A stretch of 64,000 bases of DNA from positions 1 through 64,000 of the forward strand of contig JBEDTR010000006.1 in the NCBI GenBank assembly GCA_040119125.1, given 5' to 3'. The notes under the pieces were generated by a model. That model saw only the letters and a program-made list of their open reading frames with translations. It did no database searches and was not told where the DNA came from. Both the position numbers and the translations under genes were made by a program. This stretch comes from Pacificitalea sp040119125 (GTDB lineage: Bacteria > Pseudomonadota > Alphaproteobacteria > Rhodobacterales > Rhodobacteraceae). Below are positions 49,893 through 58,696 of this stretch, one piece after another. Position 1 is the first letter of the stretch; each line of letters opens with the position of its first letter.

Positions 49893-50201
49893 TCAACCCT
49901 GCGGCGGGATTGTCCGCTGTGCCATGCGGGGCGATGGCGTCGGCGCGGGGCGGGGTGCCCTCGGCGTGCCGCTGAGCCAGCGGGCAAGATAGACGAGAGG
50001 CCAACGCAGGATCGACGCACCGGCCGCGAGGCAAATCAGCCCCACCACCGGACCGTTTTCAAAGGTAACGAAGCCCAGCAGCGGTATCCCTGTCGCGATC
50101 AACACATAGGCGGCGGGCCAATGCGAGCGGCGGCTGGGCATCAGTGCCGCACCGGTCGCGCTTAGCACCCACAGACAGACGAGGATCAGCGACAGGCTCA
50201 T
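49893..50201 (-). CDS. DUF2484 family membrane protein
   Basis: 102 residues with three hydrophobic segments (about 2-20, 28-46, 50-68) and a Pro-rich C-terminal tail. I recognise this as the DUF2484 family, found between murC and murB in Rhodobacterales. Role unknown; its constant place suggests a link to precursor synthesis or division. Confidence 0.82.
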   Translation of the reverse strand: MSLSLILVCLWVLSATGAALMPSRRSHWPAAYVLIATGIPLLGFVTFENGPVVGLICLAAGASILRWPLVYLARWLSGTPRAPRPAPTPSPRMAQRTIPPQG

Positions 50202-50257
50202 TATAGGGCTCCGGGTTCGGTCGTGCGGGTGGCGGTGTTGTCAGGACATCAGTCAGG

Positions 50258-51679
50258 TCAGGCAGGTGCGGGTTCGGCGAGGCGCGCAGGTAGATTATTG
50301 GCCCATGTGCTGATCGTGCCCGCGCCAAGGCAGACCACCATATCTCCGGGCCGGGCCTGTTCGCGCACCAGCCGTTCGAGATCGTCTTCGGACATGATGG
50401 CACGGGCATGGCGGTGACCGTGCCGGATCAGCCCGGCGACGAGGTCATCGCGGCTGGCGCCCTCGATCGGGTCTTCGCCAGCGCTGTAGACCTCCGCGAT
50501 GGCGACGACATCCGCCTCGTTGAAGCAGACGCAGAAATCCTCGAACAAGGAATGCAGGCGGGAATAGCGGTGCGGCTGGTGGACCGCGATGACGCGATGA
50601 TCCGAATCGACGCCCACGGCCTGACGCGCGGCTTTCAGCACGGCGGCGATTTCGACCGGATGATGGCCGTAATCGTCGATCACCGTCACACCGTCCACCT
50701 CGCCCACGCGGGTGAAACGACGGTTCACGCCACCAAATTTTGCCAAGGCATCGCGGATCTCGTCGCCGGTCATACCCAGATGGAGCGCGACCGCGACAGC
50801 AGCCAAGGCGTTCGAAACATTATGATCGCCGGGCATGGGCAGGATGCAATCGGCAATGACCTCACCATCGGGCTGCAGCGCGATATCGAAATGCGCATTG
50901 CCGCGCTCGTAGGTAAGGTTGATCGCCCGGACATCCGCCTGCGCGTTGAAGCCGAATGTTGCGACACGGCGGTCGGTGATCTTACCCACAAGGCTTTGCA
51001 CTTCGGGATGATCGGTGCAGCAGACAGCGAGCCCGTAGAAGGGGATATTGGACACGAAATCCAGAAACCCGCGGCGCAGCTGATCGAAATCGCCCCAATG
51101 CTCCATATGCTCGGGGTCAATATTGGTGACGATGGCGATGGTGGCGGGCAGCCGGTTGAAGGTGCCGTCGCTTTCATCGGCCTCGACCACCATCCAATCG
51201 CCGGTGCCGACCCGCGCGTTGGAGCCATAGGCGTGAATGACGCCGCCGTTGATCACGGTCGGATCAATGCCGCCCGCGTCAAGAAGCGTTGCAACCAGCG
51301 TGGTGGTGGTCGTCTTCCCATGAGTGCCAGCAACCGCGATGTTGGATTTCAGGCGCATGAGTTCGGCCAGCATTTCGGCCCGGCGCACCACGGGCAGGCC
51401 GCGATGGCGCGCTTCGTCCAGTTCCGCGTTGCCCGGCTTGATCGCGGAGGAGATCACGACCACCTCTGCATTCTCAAGGTTCTCGGCCTTCTGGCCGGCG
51501 AACACCACCGCGCCCATGTCCTCAAGCCGTTTGGTGATGGGCGAGGCTTTCAGGTCGGAGCCCTGCACGGCGTACCCGTGGTTGACCAGCACTTCAGCAA
51601 TGCCCGACATGCCGATGCCACCGATCCCGACAAAGTGGATCGGACCCAGTTGGGTAGGCAGTTTGGTGGCGGCGTTCAT
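50258..51679 (-). CDS. murC: UDP-N-acetylmuramate--L-alanine ligase
   Basis: 473 residues from the ATG at 51679; the frame is open to 51790. Adds L-Ala to UDP-MurNAc. GIGGIGMSGIAE binds UDP, GTHGKTTTTTL is the P-loop, and DDYGHHPVEI plus HQPHRYSR are MurC-specific. 28 bp downstream of murG. Confidence 0.97.
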   Translation of the reverse strand: MNAATKLPTQLGPIHFVGIGGIGMSGIAEVLVNHGYAVQGSDLKASPITKRLEDMGAVVFAGQKAENLENAEVVVISSAIKPGNAELDEARHRGLPVVRRAEMLAELMRLKSNIAVAGTHGKTTTTTLVATLLDAGGIDPTVINGGVIHAYGSNARVGTGDWMVVEADESDGTFNRLPATIAIVTNIDPEHMEHWGDFDQLRRGFLDFVSNIPFYGLAVCCTDHPEVQSLVGKITDRRVATFGFNAQADVRAINLTYERGNAHFDIALQPDGEVIADCILPMPGDHNVSNALAAVAVALHLGMTGDEIRDALAKFGGVNRRFTRVGEVDGVTVIDDYGHHPVEIAAVLKAARQAVGVDSDHRVIAVHQPHRYSRLHSLFEDFCVCFNEADVVAIAEVYSAGEDPIEGASRDDLVAGLIRHGHRHARAIMSEDDLERLVREQARPGDMVVCLGAGTISTWANNLPARLAEPAPA

Positions 51680-51707
51680 AAAGCTCGTATCCGTTCGTAT
51701 TCGTGTT

Positions 51708-52847
51708 TCAGTCGCGCGTGTTGCCGGAGGTAGCGGCACCGGGCGCGTTGGCCAGACCTTCGACCAGTTCGACAAGCCGTTCGGTCGCATCGGGGCGGCC
51801 TTGGGTCAGCGCGGCGCGGGCCATCTGTTCGGCCCCTTCGGGGGAACCCAGAACAGCCGCGACCTGCTGAGCGAGGCTTTCGCGGGTCAGTTGGCTTTCT
51901 GGGATCAGCACCGCGGCATCGGCGCGCGCCAGCCCTTGAGCATTGGCGGTCTGCTCATCCCGGATTGCGGCGGCAAGCGGGATCAGGATCGAGGGCCGCC
52001 CGATCACCGATATATCGGCCACGGAGGAAGCCCCTGCCCGGCTGATCACCAATTGCGCCTCAGACAAACGCCGCGGGATATCCTGAAAGAACGGGCGCAC
52101 CTCGGCATCCATGCCAGCATCGGCATAGGTCTGCGCGACACGCTCCATGTCTTCGTCGCGGGCCTGATGGGCGACGCGAATGTTGCGGCGCAGGGTCTCA
52201 GGCACCAACGCCAGCGCCTCCGGCACTATGTCCGACAGGATGCGTGCCCCTTGCGAGCCGCCAATGACCAGCACCGACATCGGGTGATCGCCCGGCGCGA
52301 TATAGCCTGCAGCGGCGCGTTCCAGCACCTTGGCCCGGACCGGATTGCCAGTATGGACCCCCTCGACGCCATCGGGCAGCTCCGTAGGCCATGTCCCGCA
52401 GGCAACGGCATCGACCCGCTTCGCAAACAGCTGATTGACCCGTCCCAGCACGCCATTTTGTTCATGGATCATGCGCGGCAGGCGCAGCGCGGAGGCGGCG
52501 CTTAGCGCCGGAATGGACGGATACCCGCCAAAGCCGACAACCACGCGCGGCCTGTCACGCATCATGCCCCAGATCGCCGCGGCCACGCCGCCCGCGATGC
52601 GCGGACCGACGAGCAGCTTTGCCAATGCCCCACCCCGGGCAAACGTGGCGGATGAGACCTGCTCGATTTCGACCACATGGGGAAAGCCGCCAGTATAGCG
52701 TGCGCCCCGCGCGTCGGTTGACAGCTTCACCCGCCAGCCGCGCTCCAGCATTGCTTCGGCCAGCGCCTGTGCCGGGAACATGTGGCCGCCAGTGCCACCG
52801 GCCGCGATCACCAGAAGAGGCGCGTTATCACGTTTCGTCACAGCCAT
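51708..52847 (-). CDS. murG: UDP-GlcNAc--lipid I N-acetylglucosaminyltransferase
   Basis: 379 residues. Converts lipid I to lipid II at the inner face of the membrane. G-loops AAGGTGGHMFPA and VVGFGGYPSIPA, then HEQNGVLGRVN and GGSQGARILSDIVP for UDP-GlcNAc. Begins 3 bp after the ftsW stop. Confidence 0.97.
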   Translation of the reverse strand: MAVTKRDNAPLLVIAAGGTGGHMFPAQALAEAMLERGWRVKLSTDARGARYTGGFPHVVEIEQVSSATFARGGALAKLLVGPRIAGGVAAAIWGMMRDRPRVVVGFGGYPSIPALSAASALRLPRMIHEQNGVLGRVNQLFAKRVDAVACGTWPTELPDGVEGVHTGNPVRAKVLERAAAGYIAPGDHPMSVLVIGGSQGARILSDIVPEALALVPETLRRNIRVAHQARDEDMERVAQTYADAGMDAEVRPFFQDIPRRLSEAQLVISRAGASSVADISVIGRPSILIPLAAAIRDEQTANAQGLARADAAVLIPESQLTRESLAQQVAAVLGSPEGAEQMARAALTQGRPDATERLVELVEGLANAPGAATSGNTRD

Positions 52848-52850
52848 GCC

Positions 52851-54017
52851 TCAGCGCCCCCGGCGCAGCAGGATGTCACCGATCTCGCCCTGCGGGCGGG
52901 TCCGGGTGAAGGCCAGCAGCATGCCCACGGTAATGCCGCCCGCGATCAGCGAGGACCCCCCATAGGACACGAATGGCAGGGTCATGCCCTTCGCGGGCAA
53001 CAACCGCACCGCGACGCCCATGTTGATCAGCGCCTGCACGGCGAAAATGCAGGCCAGCCCGGTGCCCGCCAGCCGGATGAACGGGTCACGTTCGCGCATC
53101 AACCGCAGCATCGAACGCACGACGATCAGCGTGTAAAGAAGGATGATCAGCAGCACGAGGATCAGACCGTATTCCTCAGCGGCGACAGCGATGATGAAAT
53201 CGGTATGCGCATCGGGCAGCGACCATTTCACCTGACCTTCACCGACGCCCACCCCGAAAAAGCCACCCTCCTGGATCGCGTTGGTCGCGTAGCCCAGCTG
53301 TGTGGTGGGATCGAGGTCGGGGCTCAGGAAGCCATCGATACGGCGCGCGAAATGCTCGGACGTGTTGTAAAACACGGTTCCCGCCGCCACCACCGCGCCC
53401 GCGATGCCGATCAGCAGCAGGATCGGTGCACCGGCGACGAAATACATCACGCCCCAGCCAAACAGGATCAGCGCCGATTGCCCGAAGTCAGGCTGCATAG
53501 ACAGAAACGCCACAATGACGATCGCCAGCGCAAAGGACATCTGCTTGCCCGGCGGGCCGCCAATGTCCTGCCCTGCCGCCATCAGCCATGCGGCGAGCAC
53601 GACAAATCCCGGCTTCAGAAATTCGGAGGGCTGCACAGAGGCAAAGCCCAGCGAATACCACCGCACCGCGCCCTTGCCGAAATCAGTTCCAAAGACCGGC
53701 AGCAGCGCAATCCCCACGAAGGCCACCGCGAAACCCAGCACGGCCAACCGGCGCACCAGACTTGGCGACATCATCGAGGTAATGAACATGGCGAGCAGCG
53801 CCAAGCCGCCAAACACCGCCTGTCGCTGCACATAATGGAACGGTTCAAAACCATTGCGCGCCGCCAGTGGCGGCGAGGAGGCAAGGCCCAACAGCAACCC
53901 TACCCCGAACAGGAGCAGAATGCAGGACATCGTCCATTTGTCGATTGTCCGCCACCAGCGCGGAATCACGGGGTCACCCACGCGCAACGGCGCGGTGCCA
54001 TACACCATCTCGGTCAT
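52851..54017 (-). CDS. ftsW: Lipid II polymerase / division protein FtsW
   Basis: 388 residues from the ATG at 54017; ATG 54008 is an alternative. SEDS-family protein with about ten membrane segments. Conserved QPSEFLKPGFVV, DFGQSALILFGWG and the C-terminal LPFVSYGGSSLI are diagnostic. It polymerises septal glycan with FtsI. Its upstream neighbour is divergent, so a promoter for ftsW-murG-murC-murB etc. must lie in 54018-54167. Confidence 0.97.
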   Translation of the reverse strand: MTEMVYGTAPLRVGDPVIPRWWRTIDKWTMSCILLLFGVGLLLGLASSPPLAARNGFEPFHYVQRQAVFGGLALLAMFITSMMSPSLVRRLAVLGFAVAFVGIALLPVFGTDFGKGAVRWYSLGFASVQPSEFLKPGFVVLAAWLMAAGQDIGGPPGKQMSFALAIVIVAFLSMQPDFGQSALILFGWGVMYFVAGAPILLLIGIAGAVVAAGTVFYNTSEHFARRIDGFLSPDLDPTTQLGYATNAIQEGGFFGVGVGEGQVKWSLPDAHTDFIIAVAAEEYGLILVLLIILLYTLIVVRSMLRLMRERDPFIRLAGTGLACIFAVQALINMGVAVRLLPAKGMTLPFVSYGGSSLIAGGITVGMLLAFTRTRPQGEIGDILLRRGR

Positions 54018-54167
54018 CGGGACTGCCCCTACTGCCTGTATTGTCCGGTTTTCCGGATCTGACTCGAAGTCTACGCCCATTCGGCTGCAAGGGCTAGGAA
54101 AAAGGCTGGACCGTGACCTATCGGTCACCCCTTGCGCCGGACCGCATGTCATGCTTCTGCCCGCTAT
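54018..54167. promoter_or_regulatory. Divergent promoter region between ftsW and the BaiN-like gene
   Basis: This 150-bp gap must start transcription of ftsW leftward and the flavoprotein gene rightward. I see no clear consensus boxes. Confidence 0.4.
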
Positions 54168-55364
54168 ATGCAAAGCGACTCGACCTACCAGACCCTGATC
54201 CTTGGCGCCGGTGCCGCCGGCCTGATGTGCGCCGCCCATGCCGGCCCCGGTGTGCTGGTCATCGACCACGCCCGCGCGCCCGGCGAGAAAATCCGCATCT
54301 CCGGCGGCGGGCGCTGCAATTTCACCAATATGCATAGCGGGCCCGACGCTTTCCTCTCAGCCAATCCGCATTTCTGCAAATCGGCGCTGAAGCGCTATAC
54401 CCAGTGGGATTTCCTTGATCTGGTCGAACGCCACGGCATCGCGTGGCACGAGAAGACATTGGGGCAGCTGTTCTGTGACGACAGCGCCCGCCAGATCGTG
54501 ACCATGCTCTGCGATGAGGCCCGCCGCGCCGGGGCAGATCTGTGGCTACAGACCGCGATTGTCGAGATCAGCCATGACGGAGACGGCTTCCGCGCGGTGC
54601 TGGAGCGGGACGGCGCCCGCCATACCGTGCGGGCACGCAACCTCGTGCTGGCAACAGGGGGAAAATCGATCCCCAAGATGGGCGCCACGGGATTGGCCTA
54701 TCGCATCGCGGCGCAGTTCAATCTGCCCGTGACCGAGACCCGCGCCGGGCTCGTGCCCTTTACATTTGGCGAAGAGATCGGGCTGAAATCTCTGGCCGGC
54801 ATCGCCGTGCCGGGCCGCGCCGAGGCCGCGGGCACCGGTTTCGACGAGGCGATCCTCTTCACCCATCGCGGCCTCTCCGGCCCTGCGATCCTGCAAGTGT
54901 CTAGCTACTGGTCCGAAGGCGCGCCCATTCGCATCGATTTGGCCCCCGGCGTGCCGATTTTCGAGGCCTTGCGCGCGGCGCGCCAACAGGCCGGACGGCG
55001 CGCGGTCGCAACGGTGCTGGCCGAACATCTGCCGAAACGTCTGGCCGATCATCTGGTGCAGGCCGAAGGGCTGACCGGCAATCTCGCCGATCAATCGGAC
55101 GCCCGGCTGCGCGCGCTTTGCGACCGGATCGCGGGGTGGGAGTTGACCCCCGCCGGGACCGAAGGCTACCGCACGGCAGAGGTCACCCTTGGCGGGATCG
55201 ACACCGATGCGCTCGACAGCCGCACGATGCGGGCGCGCGACGTGCCCGGCCTCTACGCCATCGGGGAATGCGTCGATGTGACCGGCTGGCTCGGCGGCTA
55301 TAATTTTCAATGGGCGTGGAGCAGCGCGGTCGCCGCCGGGCGGGCTATTGTGGCGGCGGCTTAA
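54168..55364 (+). CDS. BaiN/HI0933-family NAD(P)/FAD-dependent oxidoreductase
   Basis: 398 residues from the ATG at 54168; an upstream in-frame ATG at 54132 is possible. FAD motif GAGAAGLMCAAHAG, followed by the family signature GEKIRISGGGRCNFTN, and a C-terminal GECVDVTGWLGGYNFQWAWSS. Flavoproteins of this family have few proven roles. It is on the opposite strand inside the dcw cluster and its last 4 bases overlap the murD stop. Confidence 0.9.
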   Translation: MQSDSTYQTLILGAGAAGLMCAAHAGPGVLVIDHARAPGEKIRISGGGRCNFTNMHSGPDAFLSANPHFCKSALKRYTQWDFLDLVERHGIAWHEKTLGQLFCDDSARQIVTMLCDEARRAGADLWLQTAIVEISHDGDGFRAVLERDGARHTVRARNLVLATGGKSIPKMGATGLAYRIAAQFNLPVTETRAGLVPFTFGEEIGLKSLAGIAVPGRAEAAGTGFDEAILFTHRGLSGPAILQVSSYWSEGAPIRIDLAPGVPIFEALRAARQQAGRRAVATVLAEHLPKRLADHLVQAEGLTGNLADQSDARLRALCDRIAGWELTPAGTEGYRTAEVTLGGIDTDALDSRTMRARDVPGLYAIGECVDVTGWLGGYNFQWAWSSAVAAGRAIVAAA

Positions 55365-56764
55365 CCCGCCAGCGCCGTCACCCGCGCGATAAAATCCTCG
55401 CCGCGCTTCTCGAAGCTGTCATATTGATCGAAGCTCGCCGCAGCGGGGGCCAGCAGCACGGTCTCGCCCGGCGCGGCCTCGGCATGGGCGCGGGCGACCG
55501 CGACCTCCATGCTGTCGCAGACCTCCGCCTCAACCCCCTGCCCCAGACGCCTCGCAAAACCTTCGGCCTCGCGCCCGATCACATAGGCCTTCACCACCCG
55601 GTCCAGATGCGGATGCAGCGCGTCGAGCCCGCCTTCCTTCTCCAGCCCGCCACAGATCCAGCGGATGCGATCAAACGCCTGAAGCGCCTTGGCTGCGCTA
55701 TCGACATTGGTGGCTTTGCTGTCGTTGACCCATGTGACACCGTCCATTTCCGCCACGATCTGGGAGCGGTGCGGCAGGCCAGCAAAATCGGCAAACGCCG
55801 CTTCGATCTGGCGCGGTCCCAGCCCCAGCGCGCGGCAGGCAGCATAGGCGGCGCAGGCGTTTTGGTGATTATGCGCCCCCGGCAGGCCGGGAATGGCGCG
55901 CAGGTCGATGGAGCCGATCTGACGGCTCTTGCGATATTCCGACAAAAACCCCTTGCGCGCAAAGACCGACCAGCCCGGCCCGTCAAGCTTCTGCCCCGAG
56001 GACACCCGGATCACCCGGTCATCCCCCGGCCCCACTGCCAATTGCCCGGCCAGAAACAGACCCTCGGCCTCATCGACCCCGACCACGGCGCGGTCCGGGC
56101 CGCCTTCGGCAAACAGCCTGCGCTTTGCCGCGAAATAGCCGCCCATGCCCCCATGCCGGTCCAGATGGTCAGGGGTCAGGTTGGTGAACACCGCCACATC
56201 AGGCGTCATCGCCCGGGCAAGATCCGTCTGGTAGCTCGACAGTTCCAGCACCACGACGGAATGATCCTCAGCCGGATCGATATCCAGCACCCCGCGTCCG
56301 ATATTGCCGGCCAATTGCACGGGCCGCCCGACGCTGCGCAAAACATGATGGATCAGCGCCGAGGTGGTCGATTTCCCGTTCGATCCAGTGACGGCCACCA
56401 CTTTGGGCATGCCGGAAAACTGGTCCCAATCCTCGGTCGCCCAAGACCGGAAAAACAGCCCGATATCATTGTCCACAGGCACACCCGCGCGCAGCGCATT
56501 GGCGATGGCGGCATGAGGCTGCGGATAAAGATGCGGTATCCCCGGCGACACGGCCAGCAGGGCCACACCTTCGAATGCGCCCGTGCGGGTCAGATCGCGC
56601 AATTCCCAGCCCTCGGCCTCTGCCGCGGCGCGACCGGCGGCCCCGTCATCCCAAACCACGGGTTGAGCCCCGCCCGCGGCCAGCGCCCGCGCCGCGCTCA
56701 GCCCCGAGCGTCCCAGCCCGAGAACCGCGATGGTCTGACCTTCGACATCCTGAACTGGTATCAT
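55361..56764 (-). CDS. murD: UDP-N-acetylmuramoylalanine--D-glutamate ligase
   Basis: 467 residues from the ATG at 56764; the frame is open to 56824. Adds D-Glu. AVLGLGRSGLSAARAL binds UDP, AVTGSNGKSTTSAL is the P-loop, LELSSYQ and HLDRHGG carry catalytic residues, and NDSKATN the Mur-ligase third domain motif. Preceded by a 109-bp gap after the SDR gene. Confidence 0.97.
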   Translation of the reverse strand: MIPVQDVEGQTIAVLGLGRSGLSAARALAAGGAQPVVWDDGAAGRAAAEAEGWELRDLTRTGAFEGVALLAVSPGIPHLYPQPHAAIANALRAGVPVDNDIGLFFRSWATEDWDQFSGMPKVVAVTGSNGKSTTSALIHHVLRSVGRPVQLAGNIGRGVLDIDPAEDHSVVVLELSSYQTDLARAMTPDVAVFTNLTPDHLDRHGGMGGYFAAKRRLFAEGGPDRAVVGVDEAEGLFLAGQLAVGPGDDRVIRVSSGQKLDGPGWSVFARKGFLSEYRKSRQIGSIDLRAIPGLPGAHNHQNACAAYAACRALGLGPRQIEAAFADFAGLPHRSQIVAEMDGVTWVNDSKATNVDSAAKALQAFDRIRWICGGLEKEGGLDALHPHLDRVVKAYVIGREAEGFARRLGQGVEAEVCDSMEVAVARAHAEAAPGETVLLAPAAASFDQYDSFEKRGEDFIARVTALAG

Positions 56765-56873
56765 GCTCTGCCCTCTCGCGTTACGCTGCCGCCCCTCGCT
56801 AACATGAGGTCGGATGCGCCGCATCTGGTTTCAATATGGTCTAAATATCCCCGCCGGAGGCTCCTGCCCCCGC

Positions 56874-57533
56874 CTACCACGCTGTCGGCTGACCCTGATG
56901 AAAAAACCCACCCGTTGGGCCATCTTCAGGAAGCAGCGCCAGAGCCACGATTTCCGCTGCGGCGTCCTCGACCCGACGCGGGGCCTCGGCGCCGCCCATG
57001 TCGGTGGCGACCCAGCCGGGATCGACGGCATTAATGAGGACGCAAGGATCCAGATCGCGCGCCAGCACCACGGTCAACGCATTCAGCGCCGCTTTGGCCA
57101 CGCCATAGCCATTGGGGCCGGGAATACCGCGCGCGAAGCTGCCCATCGATGAGGACACATTGACGATCCGCCCCATCCCGCGCGCGGCCATTCCCGGCGC
57201 AAGTGCCCGGATCAGCAGGAATGGCGCGGTGAGCATGACCTGCAAAGACGTGCCCAGCCCTTCGGGATAGTCCATCAATGGCGCGTCGATGAACAGGCCT
57301 GCATTGTTGATCAGGATATCGAATTCCGCGTCAATCACTGGCTGCATCGTCGCAGGCGCGGCCAGATCCATCTGAAGCCAGCCGCAGCCCAGCTCCTCAG
57401 CGACCCGCGCGCCTGCCTCGGCATCGCGCGCGGTGATCGTCACCGAGACGCCCGCGCGGACCAACTGCGCGGCCACCTCGCGACCGATGCCGCGCGTGCC
57501 GCCGGTGACCAGCGCGCGCAGGCCCGTCATCAA
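56874..57533 (-). CDS. Short-chain dehydrogenase/reductase (SDR)
   Basis: 219 residues. Classical SDR: NAD(P) motif TGGTRGIG near the N-terminus, NNAG, catalytic Ser in NVSSSMGSF and YGVAK. An Arg after TGGT suggests NADP(H) preference. Its ATG overlaps the mraY stop by 4 nt (ATGA), so it is translated with mraY. SDRs are not a standard dcw component; substrate unknown. Confidence 0.88.
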   Translation of the reverse strand: MMTGLRALVTGGTRGIGREVAAQLVRAGVSVTITARDAEAGARVAEELGCGWLQMDLAAPATMQPVIDAEFDILINNAGLFIDAPLMDYPEGLGTSLQVMLTAPFLLIRALAPGMAARGMGRIVNVSSSMGSFARGIPGPNGYGVAKAALNALTVVLARDLDPCVLINAVDPGWVATDMGGAEAPRRVEDAAAEIVALALLPEDGPTGGFFHQGQPTAW

Positions 57534-58615
57534 CGGACCTTCAGCGTCGCCAGACCGATCAGCGCAAGGATCAGCGAGATGATCCAGAACCGGATCACGA
57601 TCTGCGGCTCAGCCCAGCCGCGCTTTTCGAAATGATGGTGGATCGGGGCCATCAGGAACACCCGCTTGCCGGTGCGCTTGAAATACGCGACCTGAATGAT
57701 GACCGACAGCGCCTCAACGACGAAAACACCGCCGACGATGGCCAGCACGATTTCATGCTTGGTCGCCACAGCGATCGCGCCCAACGCGCCGCCCAGAGCG
57801 AGCGAGCCGGTATCGCCCATGAACACCGCAGCTGGCGGCGCATTATACCATAGAAAGCCAAGGCCGCCGCCGATGAGCCCGGCAGAGAAAATCAGCAATT
57901 CGCCCGTGCCCGGCACATAATGAACGTCCAGATATTCCGTGAAATCGGTCCGCCCCACCGCATAGGCAATGACGCCCAGCGTGCCCGCGGCGATCATCAC
58001 CGGCATGATCGCCAGCCCGTCGAGCCCGTCGGTCAGGTTCACCGCATTGGCCGAGCCCACGATCACGATCATCGCGAAGGGGATAAAGATCCAGCCCATG
58101 TCGAGCAGCACGTTTTTATAGATCGGCAATGCCAGCTGACCCTGAAGTTCCACCGGATGCGCCCATGCACTGACAAGCGCCGCGATCAGCGCAATCGAGA
58201 ACCCTAGACCCAGACGCAATCTGCCCGACAGACCGGCATGATTGTTCTTTGTGACCTTGTGGTAATCATCGACAAAGCCGATGGCGCCAAATGCCATCGT
58301 CACGCCCAGGACCACCCAGACATAGGCGATATCGAGCCGCGCCCACAGCAGGGTGGACACGACCAGCGCGCCAAGGATCAGCACCCCGCCCATGGTCGGC
58401 GTCCCGGCCTTGGTGGCGATGTGGCTTTCGGGGCCGTCTTCGCGGATTGGCTGGCCGTTCGATTGGCGCTTGCGCAGCAGGTCGATCAGCGGACGTCCAA
58501 ACAGGAACCCGAAGACCAGTGCGGTAAAAAACGCGCCCCCGGCCCGAAAGGTGATATACCGGAAGAGGTTAAAGAAATCCCCCCCATCCGACAGGCCGGT
58601 CAACCAGTAGAGCAT
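57530..58615 (-). CDS. mraY: Phospho-N-acetylmuramoyl-pentapeptide transferase
   Basis: 361 residues, ten membrane segments. Forms lipid I from UDP-MurNAc-pentapeptide and undecaprenyl phosphate. Conserved GFVDDYHKV (Asp-Asp), NLTDGLDGLA, and MAPIHHHFEKRGW on the last cytosolic loop are intact. Overlaps the SDR gene by 4 nt. Confidence 0.98.
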   Translation of the reverse strand: MLYWLTGLSDGGDFFNLFRYITFRAGGAFFTALVFGFLFGRPLIDLLRKRQSNGQPIREDGPESHIATKAGTPTMGGVLILGALVVSTLLWARLDIAYVWVVLGVTMAFGAIGFVDDYHKVTKNNHAGLSGRLRLGLGFSIALIAALVSAWAHPVELQGQLALPIYKNVLLDMGWIFIPFAMIVIVGSANAVNLTDGLDGLAIMPVMIAAGTLGVIAYAVGRTDFTEYLDVHYVPGTGELLIFSAGLIGGGLGFLWYNAPPAAVFMGDTGSLALGGALGAIAVATKHEIVLAIVGGVFVVEALSVIIQVAYFKRTGKRVFLMAPIHHHFEKRGWAEPQIVIRFWIISLILALIGLATLKVR

Positions 58616-58696
58616 CCGCTATGCGCCTCTTGTTCGTATGTCATGTCCCGCGCGCCTGTTGTGGCACAAGGCATCGGCCTTGCAGGAGGCGCGGGC

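Noticed and set aside
49801..50034. 77-codon minus-strand ORF overlapping the DUF2484 gene
   Set aside because: The DUF2484 frame has clear membrane helices and a known family place. This one looks like an out-of-frame reading.
55310..57034. 574-codon plus-strand ORF over murD
   Set aside because: Shadow of murD. Composition is typical of antisense reading (His, Arg, Gln, Pro), with no recognisable domain.
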